A stretch of 64,000 nucleotides of DNA from Gnetum montanum (taxonomy: Eukaryota > Streptophyta > Gnetopsida > Gnetales > Gnetaceae): positions 673,437 to 737,436 of the forward strand of contig MNCI01023765.1 in NCBI GenBank assembly GCA_015680685.1, read 5' to 3'. Shown piece after piece: positions 12,910-23,421 of the stretch. Each line of letters starts with the position of its first letter. Position 1 is the first letter of the stretch. Under the pieces are notes generated by a model, which searched no databases, had not been told where the DNA came from, and worked only from the letters and a program-made list of their open reading frames with translations. Made by a program: the position numbers and the translations under genes.

Positions 12910-14982
12910 TTAATCCTGCTTGTTAGTAAAATGGGGGATATCCCCCATAACTAAATGGTTGAGCATGGAAAGGATTGATAAATGGAAGATGAGGATCCTT
13001 GCATGTTGGAAACATTGGAACCTAGTCATACCTACCCCATTAGGGTTCACACACTTGATTATAGCAAACATAGTAGGGCAATTTATGAGGTGTAGTTTCC
13101 AGATAATGAGTTGACCCACTATGATAATTGGGACCGTTAGATGGTATGCAAGGATCAGGAAATTGTCCTCCATGGTGGTATTCATTAGGACGTATGGTTG
13201 TTGGAGTGTTAATTGGTGGCCCTGATAAAGTAACACGAGGTGTTGGGTTCAAAGATAACGGTGCACCACAGTGTTGGACTTGTGCCGAGTTGGAGGATGC
13301 AGTGGCCTTGGAATTGTGTTGTCCCTTCCTAGGATCATTTCTAAAGAAGCGACGTCTTCGATGTTGCTGAGGTCTCTCATTGCTGTTGGAAATAGTAGCA
13401 CAAGTAACATTTAGTGGTTGTTGCTCTGGTGCAGACACCTTAGGAACAGTTGGTGGCAATGTAGAAGAAGGGAAAGGATGAGAATGTGGAAACTGAGGAG
13501 AAGTGTAGTATACACAAGGTGGTGGTTGTGTTGAAGGCATGGGCTGATAGTATTGAGGAGAATGGTAATGCAGCGAGATAAAGTATGTTGACCCAGTTGG
13601 GGAAACAAGATGTTGAACATGATAAGCATTTGGATTTAGAGGATACAAAGGGTGTCTCCAGTTTAGGGGTGGCTTCCCCCACAATTGGGATTGTTGCCAC
13701 TGTGATCGAACACAGTATCTCTGTATGAACTCTGTGTGTAACATGTTTCCCCAATGCTCATATAAATGTGACAAGATTGGGCATTGGCCCTTGGGGTGAT
13801 CCTACAGGAAGATGTTTCATTCATACGTATGATTGGCAGTTGAGCTCTTATTTTCCTCATTCCTTCTTTCCAAATGGCTAATGATATTTTGTTCTACTTC
13901 TCGAGTTTTCAAAACTCTATCTCTAATGATATCGATATATTCTTCACATTTTTTATGTATCCATTCCAACATCTTATTGATCTTTTCCTCGACTTCCTCT
14001 AACGATTGTTGTACCGGCAAAGATGGTTCTTTCCCCTTGTGGCAGGTTGATTTCTCCTTTTTGTGATTATGGACCTTTGTTAAGTTGAGATTTTGGTCCT
14101 GTTGATGTTTTTCAATACTCTCCCATCTAGCCATTTCTCCTTCTTCTTTTGCTACCCGCTTAATAAGCTCTTGGACTTGATTAGTTCATAGTTCGTACAG
14201 TTGACCTTGGGCATACATCACTAGGGTCTCTCTTGTTTCATTACATAGCCCATCAATGATATGGTACATTAGCCTTTCCTTGGAGAACTCATGGCCTAGA
14301 CAGTTGTTTAACAATGCGAAATATCTTTCTAAGGCCATGTCCAAGGGTTCATGTTGTGCTTGTTTCCACTCTTGGATTTGTCTCCTCAAGGGTGACACTC
14401 TTGCGTAGATTTGATATCTTTTGTTAAAGAGTTCTACCATTGTTGGACAATCTTGTATTGAATTTAGTCTTAATGATCTATACCATACTTTTGCTTGGCC
14501 AACAAGTGTTATAGGAAAGAGCTTGAGTTTTTTCCAACCATTATCAATGTTGTTCCATGTGTAGGCATCATAGAAGGCTTGTAAATGTTGTTGCAGGTCT
14601 AAGTCATAGCCTCCTAAAAAATTGAAAAAGTTTTTTAAATCGAGCCTGGGTAGGAAGCTCTCTTTACGATGCCTACGGGAGTTTCGAATAGCCTCTTGTA
14701 TTTATGTTAGGCTTATAGTGGCTAGTGGGGGTTTATCGTCATCAAGTAGGTTATGCTTTTGTGCATTGGGACAATGTTGCCTTCATTTATGTTTATAAGA
14801 AATTCCCACCTCGAGTTGCGTACTCCAATCTTCATTGTCATATAGTTTGTTGGTTCTCCAATGAACTTCCTCACTAGATGTGGTAGTATTATAGTCTTGT
14901 AGGAGAGGCATGGTTTTGAAATTGTGTGTGAATTTATATGTGACTTTTTATAATTATTTCTTCTTCCTAAGAGATATATCAT
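12910..14982 (-). pseudogene. Retrotransposon gag, copy 2 (element 1)
   Basis: This is the best preserved gag in the window. Reading leftward, an N-terminal stretch (about 14900-14780) has VHWRTNKLYDNEDWS. Next come LGGYDLDLQQHLQAFYDAY and KLKLFP...WYRSLRLN (about 14620-14460), then a gag core open from 14440 to 14186 (YQIYARVSPLRRQIQEWKQA, YFALLNNCLGHEFSKERL, IIDGLCNETRETLVMYAQG). A charged coiled-coil segment spans 14134-13817. A QCPILSHLYEHWG motif near 13790-13740 precedes a 244-codon Pro/Gln/His-rich tail (13774-13040) with RRRRFFRNDPRKGQ, ending in GGYPPFY near 12917. The 14440, 14134 and 13774 stretches are in one frame; the last part is shifted. The gag is homologous to copy 3 throughout. 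No CCHC knuckle is visible; the basic Arg run may bind RNA. Confidence 0.8.
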
Positions 14983-15036
14983 TAAGTCCTATACAATGAC
15001 CTTGTATGATATAACTAATCTAGTTAACTAGCATCG

Positions 15037-15054
15037 TCCCTAGCAACAAAGCCA
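15037..15054 (-). other. Primer binding site of element 1
   Basis: Starting one base inside the LTR end, the minus strand reads TGGCTTTGTTGCTAGGGA. This fits an eroded complement of the plant tRNA-Asp 3' end (TGGCGCCGTTGCCGGGGA), 13 of 18 positions. The sister element has the same site at 47436-47453. Confidence 0.65.
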
Positions 15055-15055
15055 A

Positions 15056-15704
15056 TGATGAGTGGTGAGGTACCCCTACACTCAACCATATGAATATGAG
15101 CGTTTCACATGCGATCTGGTTGAACTCCGTAGATGGGCTAGTTGTGGTATCTAGATGGTTATCCTTAGGTTGTAGTTCACTGTCTTCCCATCTGGACTAG
15201 TGTTAACTTTGTCACGTATGGTTTAGTCNNNNNNNNNNNNNNNNAGTAGCATGAGCATAGGAACATATCATACACCTCATTCTGGACTAAATCATACATG
15301 ACAAAGTTAACACTAGTCCANNNCGTACTCATTCCGTGTTTAACAGGAGTTTAGGGTGAAGAGATGTTAACTAAGAAAGTAGTAAATAACAATTAAATAA
15401 ATAATTAAACTAAGTGAATGCTGCAATGATAAAGTAATCTTGATCTTTATTTTCGGTCATGTGCGTGTCCAAGTACTTCACACTCGAATAAAGGTGTTGT
15501 ATAATTACAATCACCACACCGCGGGCATACACTAGGAGAGAAGGGTTGAGAGGAAAAACAACAACTAAGATCAACACTTAACTCTAAAAACTTAATTCTA
15601 AAAACTGATGCTTATTAGAGCTATCTACCTCTTATTTATAGGTGAGGAGACAGGCTGCGATATCATGTACGCGATATCTTGGTAGACTAAATGACGACTC
15701 ATCA
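15056..15704 (-). repeat. 5' LTR of element 1 (family A, gapped)
   Basis: It begins TGATGAGTGG and ends GACTCATCA, homologous to 7221-8047. About 200 bases present in the left copy are missing, and a short piece (15245-15320) is reversed between two N runs. The CTATAAATAA box on the minus strand is at 15641-15632, and GATATC units lie at 15659-15664 and near 15680. Confidence 0.85.
15229..15323. other. Assembly gap with a reversed fragment
   Basis: Sixteen N (15229-15244) and three N (15321-15323) enclose 76 bases that are the reverse complement of the LTR sequence expected here (compare 7362-7440). It overlaps the sequence just left of the gap, so it is a mis-oriented contig piece rather than a real inversion. 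Confidence 0.85.
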
Positions 15705-17640
15705 TTAATCATTCAATTAGCACCTGGGAGCACATGATCATGTCCTACACCCTATGAGAGATTTACTATTGCATCCCTTTATTACTACTCATCCACACAA
15801 TAGGAATAGAGCTTCAAGTATCCTTTCTAAGCACTAGGTTACACTTGCCACTACCAATGCCATATAGCCTTGATTATTTCATGGTCTAACCATTGGTAAA
15901 ACTAAATAAGATATTGTATTGTAAATCATCTAGAAGTTAAGATTCGAGTTTGGTTTTCCTTCATTCGTGCATGCATGCACAACAAGATTCGTGAATTATA
16001 CTTTACTAACAAACCTCTTGTTGATTCCTTTGGCTACACTAACCAAACCCAATCATAATAGCAATTACAAACAAAAATAAATGGATTTAAGAATTGGTTA
16101 GAAGAACACTTGACATTGCAAAGTTCACTAAAAGAAAGATTTCTAGGCCTTCATGGTCATGAGTAGGGATGAACAAGACATTACCTTGGACTATTACATT
16201 TGGGGGGTCAAGTGATCTAGGTAACAAGTCAAACATGAGATATATTTTACATGATTATTAGTCCAACCACTTATTCTAACTTTGATTTGAGAAATTATAA
16301 AATTAGTTTGGAATGGCAAAGATAATAGTTTGTATGGACCAATATGCTTGGAGTTACATTGCTCTTCCCATAATCTCTTCTTCTTTATTTTTTCTCTTTT
16401 TAAAGATTTTTTTCTTTTCTTTCTATTTCTTTTCATTTTTCATTCATATATATAAATTTTTCATTTATTTTATCCTTTCTTTCTTTTTATTTTGTTCTTT
16501 TTTTTTCATTTTTTTTTACTTTCCATGAGAAGGTTTTTGAATTGTGTGTGTTAATTATGGGAATGATTAAAGTGCTAGATCACCACTGGAGTCTTCAACT
16601 TGCATGATCATGAGAATTTATCCCTCACTGCATGGCATGCATAGGTTCACCAGATCATGAGCCTTTTCTCACCAAGGATGAGTAGACATGGAAATCATGT
16701 GCATCTTTGTCCAATTACACTAATTAGATCCATCTAGTGGTCACAAGGATCCTTGCTAATCTACCATTTTCATAGTAGTGACCAAGCACACCGATTAGAC
16801 CCATCTAGTGGTCACAAGGCTACTGCATTATCATGACTACCCTTGCAGCTGTAGTGTATGCAAGTTTGAAAGATGCAGATGATTTCAAGTTTTGCAGTAA
16901 TGTGTTGGTCATTCACTAAGTTCAAAAGGAATGTTTAAGCTTATACAAGGACAAGAAACAATTAACATTATAAATAAGTATATCAAAGAAAACATAGGAG
17001 TCAAGTCAAAGGGAACACTCATGAACCAACTACTTTGGTTGCATTCAACAATAATGCCAAACATGGGTCTTTTCTCAATTAGTTTGTTAGAACACCTAAT
17101 AGAGAAAATAAAAGAAAAAAGCAAAAGGTATTGTATTTTGTGGGAAATATTTGGGGAGGAGATCATACATGAGGGAATAATTAAAGATTTCATGTATGGT
17201 AGACATCAATATTAACTCATAAAGCAAAATGCTAACATATACAAGTAATATAACAATCATGATAATGATGATGATGATACGTTGGTACTTTCGTATTTTT
17301 GGAAAGGGAGCTGCTATTTATACACCATAAATAAGATGCAGCACAGGAAGTTTTTTTTTACTTGTACCCTCCTGTTACTTATTCAAACTTACAAAGGAGG
17401 GAAGATGAGATGATAAGTTAGATTATTAGCAACCCAAATAAAAGAGGGAAACGCAACATCCTTCAGTATGATCATGTAGAGGCCGAGGACAATAATGGGT
17501 TTCTGACATATGTTTCCTTGCTGATACTTTTGGCAAAGCCCATTATGAAAGACGTTGAGTCTTCAATAAATTTTACAAATGATAAAAAAATACTAGCCCC
17601 AGCACCTATTGAGCAGCAACACACGCATCATCAATTCAAT
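15705..17640. other. Non-coding host flank, pyrimidine tract and short duplication
   Basis: No gene is recognised. A strongly T/C-biased tract covers about 16370-16525. A short duplicated motif (ATTAGAYCCATCTAGTGGTC) occurs near 16723 and again near 16793. A 94-codon open frame (16931-17215, +) is Lys/Ile-rich, has no known domain and probably arose by chance. A GAT microsatellite lies at 17261-17278. Confidence 0.45.
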
Positions 17641-17689
17641 TGAACATCACCATCATGAAATTCAATCCCAATCGACGACATTTCACTTC

Positions 17690-18600
17690 CATGGCTGGCC
17701 TTCTTCATTGGTGAATATGGAATCCTAGTTTTGGCATTGTAGTGGCCAGATGTAGATGTCATTGCAGAGTAACGGCACTGGAACCTTTACTGGATGACTC
17801 CTATCGACGCATGCGATGTGTATGCCAACTACAGCTCCTTCACCTCATGCAACACTAACAACAACAGTGGCATCTGCTCCTGCCTTGTCGGCCACCATCC
17901 TCGTAACTAGAAAGAATGAAACGCACGAAACTGGTCTGTCAGTTGCGTTTGTAGCATACCATTCGATTGCGTGGGCGATGAATTCGTGAAGTTCCAAGGC
18001 CACTCCCTGCCTACTCGCGGTGGGGCTACTACCCGCAAGGAATCAATCTCGCCTAAGTTTTGCAGAGACAAATGCCTAGCCAATTGCTCCTGCATTGCGT
18101 TTGCCATTAATGGATCCTCCTGCGTCCACTGGTTCGACGCGGTGACCTTCTCGATCTACGCCGTGACATCGACGGTAATGAAGATGTTTCTCTTTTTCTG
18201 GGCTGACCAAGATGCTGGCCAGGGACTTCAGCAGGGCTTTGACCACCATACGGGGTACGTGTGGATACCTGAAACGCAAGTGGCTTTGAGGGTAGCCAAT
18301 CACGGCTAAAGTGGACATGTTCAGCTTCGATATAACACTGATGGAGATGGTCACGGGCTGCCGGTGTGGCATTTTACAGAGCTGTGTTTCTCCAAAACGA
18401 ATCACCGGAGAGATCAGTGCCGGAAAGGCGATGGCGGTGCTGGATGCGCAGCGGCAACAACTTTGTGAACAGTGACGCTGCTTCATAGTTGATACAATGT
18501 GTGGCGCGTAGCGGTTAAGCGGATGTGGCACCAACGTCAGTGAAGGCGGTAAAGGATCTGGAAGCGCTTGCGGTTGCTGAGAAAAAGACAGCACACGGGG
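17690..18600 (+). pseudogene. S-domain (G-type lectin) receptor-like kinase pseudogene
   Basis: In the frame of 17791, translation gives WMTPIDACDVYANYSSF, then a Cys-rich GICSCLVGHHPRN and, after two stops, NWSVSC...PFDCVGDEFVKFQGHSLP. This is the end of an S-locus glycoprotein domain leading into a PAN domain (FCRDKCLANCSCIAFAINGSSC, 18058-18122). From about 18200 another frame reads GLTKMLARDFSRALTTIRGT, GYLKRKWL, a stop, then PITAKVDMFSFDITLMEMVTGC. This matches the kinase activation loop and subdomain VIII-IX of plant receptor kinases (GLAK...DFSR..TT.RGT.GYLAPEW..G.PITAK.DV.S). The lectin domains, membrane segment, kinase N-lobe and catalytic loop are missing. APEW is changed to KRKW, and at least four stops and one frameshift are present. 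In the intact family the protein is a plasma-membrane receptor kinase. GC content is clearly higher than in the neighbouring DNA. Confidence 0.8.
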
Positions 18601-18690
18601 ATACATACAACATTTGGTGGCAGATGGCATGGCAGGAAGATGAACGCGATACATGTATTGACTCCTTGGAAAAGTTGGTTTCCTTTTAAG

Positions 18691-19011
18691 AAATATTCCC
18701 TTTGTAAAATAATATTCTAGCACTGTAACAACATTGCCTCGACATTGCCCATTCCCTAAGATCCAATGGATCTGGAGCAGAAGACCTTAAATATTCCCTT
18801 TGTAAAATAATATTCTAGCACTGTAACAACATTGCCTCGACATTGTCCAGCACCCCAAGGAATTCCCTAAGATCCAATGGATCTGGAGCAGAAGACCTTC
18901 TTAAATATTCCCTTTGTAAAATAATATTCTAGCACTGTAACAACATTGCCTCGACATTGTCCAGCACCCCAAGGAATTCCCTAAGATCTAATGGATCTAG
19001 GGCAGAAGACC
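18691..19011. repeat. Tandem triplication across an LTR boundary
   Basis: Three successive copies (18691-18788, 18789-18902, 18903-about 19011) each hold host sequence (AAATATTCCCTTTGTAAAAT...), the AGCAC target site and the first 70 or so bases of the adjacent LTR. The first copy is 98 bases and lacks about 16 bases present in the second (114 bases). The unit therefore spans the insertion joint, so the duplication happened after the element at 18936 inserted. Confidence 0.85.
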
Positions 19012-19519
19012 TAGGGAATACACCTCAAGCAAGCAAACATCTCACAAGTGAGTGTAAGCAAAAGCACAACTTCTTAATGTATATGGCAACGCACCTCATG
19101 GAGGGTAACCAACTCCAAAACGAGGACCATGCAAACAAGCACACACACACAACCTTGTAGATGACATCAGTGGGAAGGGAAACAATGCACCTACAAGGGA
19201 AGGTGCCTCACCCCCATATCCCTCACGATCTAGTACAAGGTGTGGCTTGACACCGCACCAAAACTATCCAGTCTTGGTTGCCTACATATCTACAACCGCC
19301 GTAGAATCAGGGCCATATAGTTCTCCAAGGCAAAGGGAGAATGAAGAGGACTTAGAAGAGAGTTGCAACAGGAGGGTGTCCTATTGCTAGCTTGGTACCA
19401 CCAAGCTGGGGTGGGTTTTCTAACACTTGAGAGTCACCTGAGGGCACCTCAAAGTGTTCCATGGCCCCCAAACCATGGGGAGAGCCCAAGAGAACCACCA
19501 CTTTGGGACATCTCTCACA
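18936..19519 (-). repeat. 3' LTR of the 2.7-kb element
   Basis: It is nearly identical to 21044-21626, with scattered transitions. It starts TGTAACAACATTGCC and ends CATCTCTCACA, next to the minus-strand PPT. Confidence 0.9.
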
Positions 19520-19532
19520 ATCCTCCCCCACA
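19520..19532 (-). other. Polypurine tract of the 2.7-kb element
   Basis: Minus strand TGTGGGGGAGGAT directly precedes the 3' LTR. Confidence 0.75.
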
Positions 19533-21030
19533 CAAAGAAGCGACTTCCTTGGAGTAGAGCCTAGGATAGCTTCAAGTGTACACTTCTAAATGGGTTCGGA
19601 ACTCCATCAACTCCAGGGATTTGTCAACTCCTTAGACACTAGGCTTGAAGGAAGGTACCAACCCCAACACCTAATATGTCCTTCCATCCAATGCCTTGGA
19701 TGAAACGCAAGGGCAATTGAAGGAAGCCCAAAGACTTCCCTTCTCTATACGAGCGGGAGAGTCCAACCCAAAGGGCCAACGTCTATAAGGCATCCCCTAG
19801 ATCTATCCCTTCTGAGGGTCTAGAGACATATCTTATTGCGTAAACCCATACTTGTGCAAGAAGATAGCTCATCTTCCGCAAGTTCCACCGAGTTCCTTTG
19901 TGAATGACATCTCAGCACCCATTGATTTTTTTTTCTTTTTTTTTTGAGGGCTCACCAGGGCCACTACCCATGGTGAGGAACTTGGGAACATCACACTAAG
20001 AGGGAGGACATGCTCCGAAGAGCCATGTCTCCACAAGCAACTCATGCTTGCCAGATCTCCATGTTCTGCTACTCGCATCCAGACCCATGGGGTCTCACCA
20101 ATGCAACCATCTAAGCACTGATTCCACATGCATTGGTACCATGCACATTTTCTTTTTCTCATCATGTTTGTTCAAGTTGATATGAAGGGAGTCAAGCATG
20201 TTCTCCCTTACAAACAAGATACAAGGGTAGAACTTTTGAGCTTGACCTTGTTGTCCCTAGACACCAGCATTGCATACCTCAATTCATCATTCAATAGTAT
20301 TTCATAACCACAACAAGAGAGAAGATCCAAAAATCTATTTGGAAACTTCTCCAAGAGGCTAACATACAACATGCCCCAACTGTCATCAACATCTTTTGTG
20401 ATTGTCCAACATTGAGAATGCCTACTCGAATGTTAGAACAAGTGGAGGATCTATTGGGCAACAACCCCCATGACAATCCTCCATACACACGTCTCATATC
20501 AGCTATAAGCACATCATCAAATGCAACCATAATATCCCATTCATGGAGAAGGATCACCCACATTTGCTACATGCAAGCTATCCTTCCCACTCCAAGTTAT
20601 GGGACAAGCACCATTTTCTAAATACTAGGTCTAGGAACGAATATAGAGTCACCTTTGAGAGCAACTAGATCATGAATTCTCCAAGGATCATGAATGTTCC
20701 TAGAATTTGCATTTCCCCACTATATCACAATCTCACGATCAACACCTTTCATTAGATTTTTACAGTTGCAGAAAGGATCCTCTTTGGGAGGTTTCTTCCA
20801 TAGGTAAGTATAGTAGCCTAGCTACACCTTACCCATAATACACGCCCAATTAGTCAATATAGCCAATAGAACCATATCGTCAAACTATCACCAGTTGAGG
20901 GAAGACATGGGTTCACAAGTCTTACCCTAGATTACCTAGGTATCAATTTGGAGGGACCATTAATCGAACAACCTCTATGAAGTAAGACAACCAAAGAGCA
21001 CATGCATATCACAACACAATTTCAATAATG
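19533..21030 (-). other. Interior of the 2.7-kb element, non-coding
   Basis: No retroviral-type domain is visible. Two open frames on the minus strand (20165-19869, 98 codons; 20563-20291, 90 codons) show no known motif. A T-rich run with one C lies near 19926-19945. The interior is probably carried as untranslated packaging and priming sequence only. Confidence 0.6.
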
Positions 21031-21041
21031 CTCCGATACCA
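21031..21041 (-). other. Primer binding site, tRNA-Met type
   Basis: Two bases inside the 5' LTR end the minus strand reads TGGTATCGGAGC, one change from the TGGTATCAGAGC site complementary to initiator tRNA-Met that many plant LTR elements use. Confidence 0.85.
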
Positions 21042-21043
21042 TC

Positions 21044-21626
21044 TGTAACAACGTTCCCCAACGTTGTTCGACACCCCAAGGAATTCCCTAAGATCCAATG
21101 GATTTGGGGTAGAAGACTTGGGGAATATGCCTCAAGCAAGCAAGCATCTCATGAGTTTGTTCAAGTAGAAGCACAACTTCTTAATGTATATGGCAACACA
21201 CCTCATGGAGGGTAACCAACTCCAAAATGAGGACCATGCAAACAAGCACACACACACAACCTTGTAGACAACATCGGTGGGAAGGGGAACGATGCACCTA
21301 CAAGGGAAGGTGCCTCACCCCCAGAGCCCTCATGATCTAGTACAAGATGTGGCCTGGCACCGCACCAAAACTATCTAGTCTTGGCTACCTACATATCTAC
21401 AACTACCGTAGAATCAGGGCCATGTAGTTCTCCAAGGTGAAGGGGGAATGAAGAGGACTTAGAAGAGAGTTGCAATAGGAGGGTGTCCTATTGCTAGCTT
21501 GGTACCACCAAGCCGGGGTGGGTTTTCTAACACTTGAGAGTCACCCGAGGGTGCCTCAAAGTGTTCCATGACCCCCAAACCATGGGGAGAGCCCAAGAGA
21601 ACCACCACTCTGGGACATCTCTGACA
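21044..21626 (-). repeat. 5' LTR of the 2.7-kb element
   Basis: It starts TGTAACAACGTTCC and ends CATCTCTGACA, followed by the target-site copy AGCAC (21627-21631). Confidence 0.9.
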
Positions 21627-21631
21627 AGCAC

Positions 21632-23421
21632 GATGCTTCTTCTAATTTTAATTTTCAAGGGAATCTTGGCTTCAAATTTTTTCATTTCACAAATATTATA
21701 TACATGCTCTAATTTAAAAAAGGTTATGATTTAAGTAGAAGAGACATTTATCAGATATTTATTTAATTATGGGACATTTGGTTACTATCCCTTTTATTTG
21801 TATGGAAGTTGTAACCTCTTATGATAGTTACAACTAAAACCCCTTGATATTTGTAACTTCCCATGATACTATAATTACCAACATGACACTTTCCACTTAT
21901 GGCTTGAATTTCTCATAACTTCCTATAGAAGTTACAACGTCTTGTGGTGGTTATGATTAAATTCCCTAGATATTTGTAATCCACCTCAACTTTTCATGAT
22001 GGTTGTAACTACCTTAAAGTAACTATAAAAAGGCTTGAAGGGTAGATTAGAAAATGTGGGAGGGACTCAAAAGAAGTAACTTTGAAGAATTGTTGGATAT
22101 TTTTTGTAAATCATGGCTTGCTAAAGACATAAATTCAGTTACTTTTTTTTAATCATTTGCGTTCATTTCTTCCCATTTTGTTTTAGTTGCTTAGTTAATG
22201 GTTTGGATAGTATCATGCTTGGCATTTAACTTTGGGATTTTTCTAGGTTGCCGTTATAGCTTTGTTTTTGCTCAATATTAAAATTCCATTAAGGTTATCC
22301 AAATAAGAGCTTATGTTGTATTAGAAACACATCTTGTGTAATTTAATTGTAATGCCTTATAGAAATTACCTGTTTAAGCTTAGGGAATCTAGAAAATCTT
22401 TGATACTTTGAGATGATTGAAATAACTTCTTTATTTTTAAAGTTTATTGCCTTAAGATTGCAATCTTGAAATTGTCAATTTTTTTTAAAGTCCTATTGTT
22501 TGCAATTCTTGATCAATTTTAACTAGCCAAATAGAAGCTTATACTTTGTCGTTTATAAAGCATTTTGGTAGTTAAATTAAAGTGTCTTTTATGAAATTGC
22601 TTGTTGAGCATAGAGCGAAGTGTTTCCTTATGTTAGTTTATCTTGCTTAAATGTTTGAGATTCCACACAAATCTAATTTCTTTTATTTTCTCTTTCTAAA
22701 ACCCATTGAATCTCGCTTTATTTCTAGTTTTCTTGTGAAATTTTCTTTCTAGGGGAAATTAGGGGTGGATTGACAAAATTGTGCTGAAACATTTTTGTGA
22801 AATTTTATGTGTTACAAGTTATGTACTATAGGGACTATATAGGCTAAGTGATTTGACAAAATAGAAACCTTTAACAACTCACAATATTTGACAAAGATAG
22901 TTGAATTTTTTTTATGATAGTCAATTACAATTTTATACATAACCCAACCATTTCAACAATCACAACAACAAACACATACTCACATTTAGTTTATTTCATA
23001 ACCATTGAGTCTATTTGGAGGTATCTGGGCCTTGGTGTTGACAAAGACCAACAAGTACCTAAACCTTTTTTGAAGAACATCTTTGTATTCCATGTCTCCC
23101 AAGGTTACAAGATTAGAGGCCTTCAACATTGGTGGTCCCAAACGGTCACAAATAGAAGCATACTCTCCTTGGTGTAATTTCTTTAAAAATGATGAGAAAG
23201 GTGATGAACATGAATTATCATAGACCTTTTTGTTCTTCTTTTTCTTATGAAGATGCTTTTGTCTATGAGGTGATGAATTTCTTTCCATGGAAGGAACATG
23301 ATTATTGTGGTACTTTCAAATAGTGTATGATAATGGAAAATGAGGGTAGTACCTTACATTAAGGAATTGACAATGCTCCTACTATGGATGATTTAAAAGT
23401 ATTCATATGATGGCACAAAAG
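21632..23421. other. AT-rich interval with a short duplicated motif, no gene
   Basis: No coding region is recognised. Between about 21806 and 22010 a motif around GTTGTAAC...ATGATAGTTACAACTAAA and GATATTTGTAA is repeated at roughly 110-base spacing in eroded form. From 22060 to 22900 the sequence is T-rich with no structure I can name. Confidence 0.4.

Larger units (their letters stand above)
7221..15704 (-). mobile_element. Complete gag-only LTR retrotransposon with extra ORF (element 1)
   Basis: Two direct LTR copies (7221-8047 and 15056-15704) bound an internal region that reads on the minus strand. In element order: 5' LTR, PBS (15054-15037), gag (about 14982-12917), an AT-rich middle, a promoter-like module (11550-11487), an accessory ORF (11035-8226), PPT (8056-8048) and 3' LTR. 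No reverse transcriptase, RNase H, integrase or protease motif was seen, so it depended on another element for mobility. LTR ends are TGATGAGT...ACTCATCA. The 5-base flanks are CTAAC (7216-7220) and TTAAT (15705-15709), matching at three positions with two C/T differences: a weak, possibly aged target-site duplication. The right LTR is damaged by assembly gaps. Confidence 0.85.
18936..21626 (-). mobile_element. Short non-autonomous LTR retrotransposon (2.7 kb)
   Basis: Direct LTRs of 584 and 583 bases (18936-19519, 21044-21626) start TGTAACAAC and end ATCTCTSACA. A perfect 5-base target-site duplication AGCAC flanks the element (18931-18935, 21627-21631). On the minus strand the PBS (21041-21031) follows the 5' LTR and a PPT (19532-19520) precedes the 3' LTR. 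The 1.5-kb interior has no gag or pol motif. Size and structure fit a large-LTR, small-interior non-autonomous element; the PBS is of the tRNA-Met type common in Ty1/copia but not diagnostic. Confidence 0.9.

Noticed and set aside
12920-13370. Plus-strand open frames of 64 and 80 codons
   Set aside because: They are shadows of the Pro/Gln-rich C-terminal tail of the minus-strand gag.
16931-17215. A 94-codon plus-strand frame as a small gene
   Set aside because: It is Lys/Ile-rich with no motif, is overlapped by a frame of the same length on the other strand, and lies in AT-rich DNA where such frames arise by chance.
17690-18600. GC-richer segment as bacterial contamination or an organellar insert
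   Set aside because: Translation gives plant-specific S-domain, PAN and receptor-kinase motifs.
18076-18723. A 215-codon open frame on the minus strand
   Set aside because: It is the antisense shadow of the receptor-kinase pseudogene and runs into the tandem triplication. The plus strand carries the recognisable PAN and kinase motifs.
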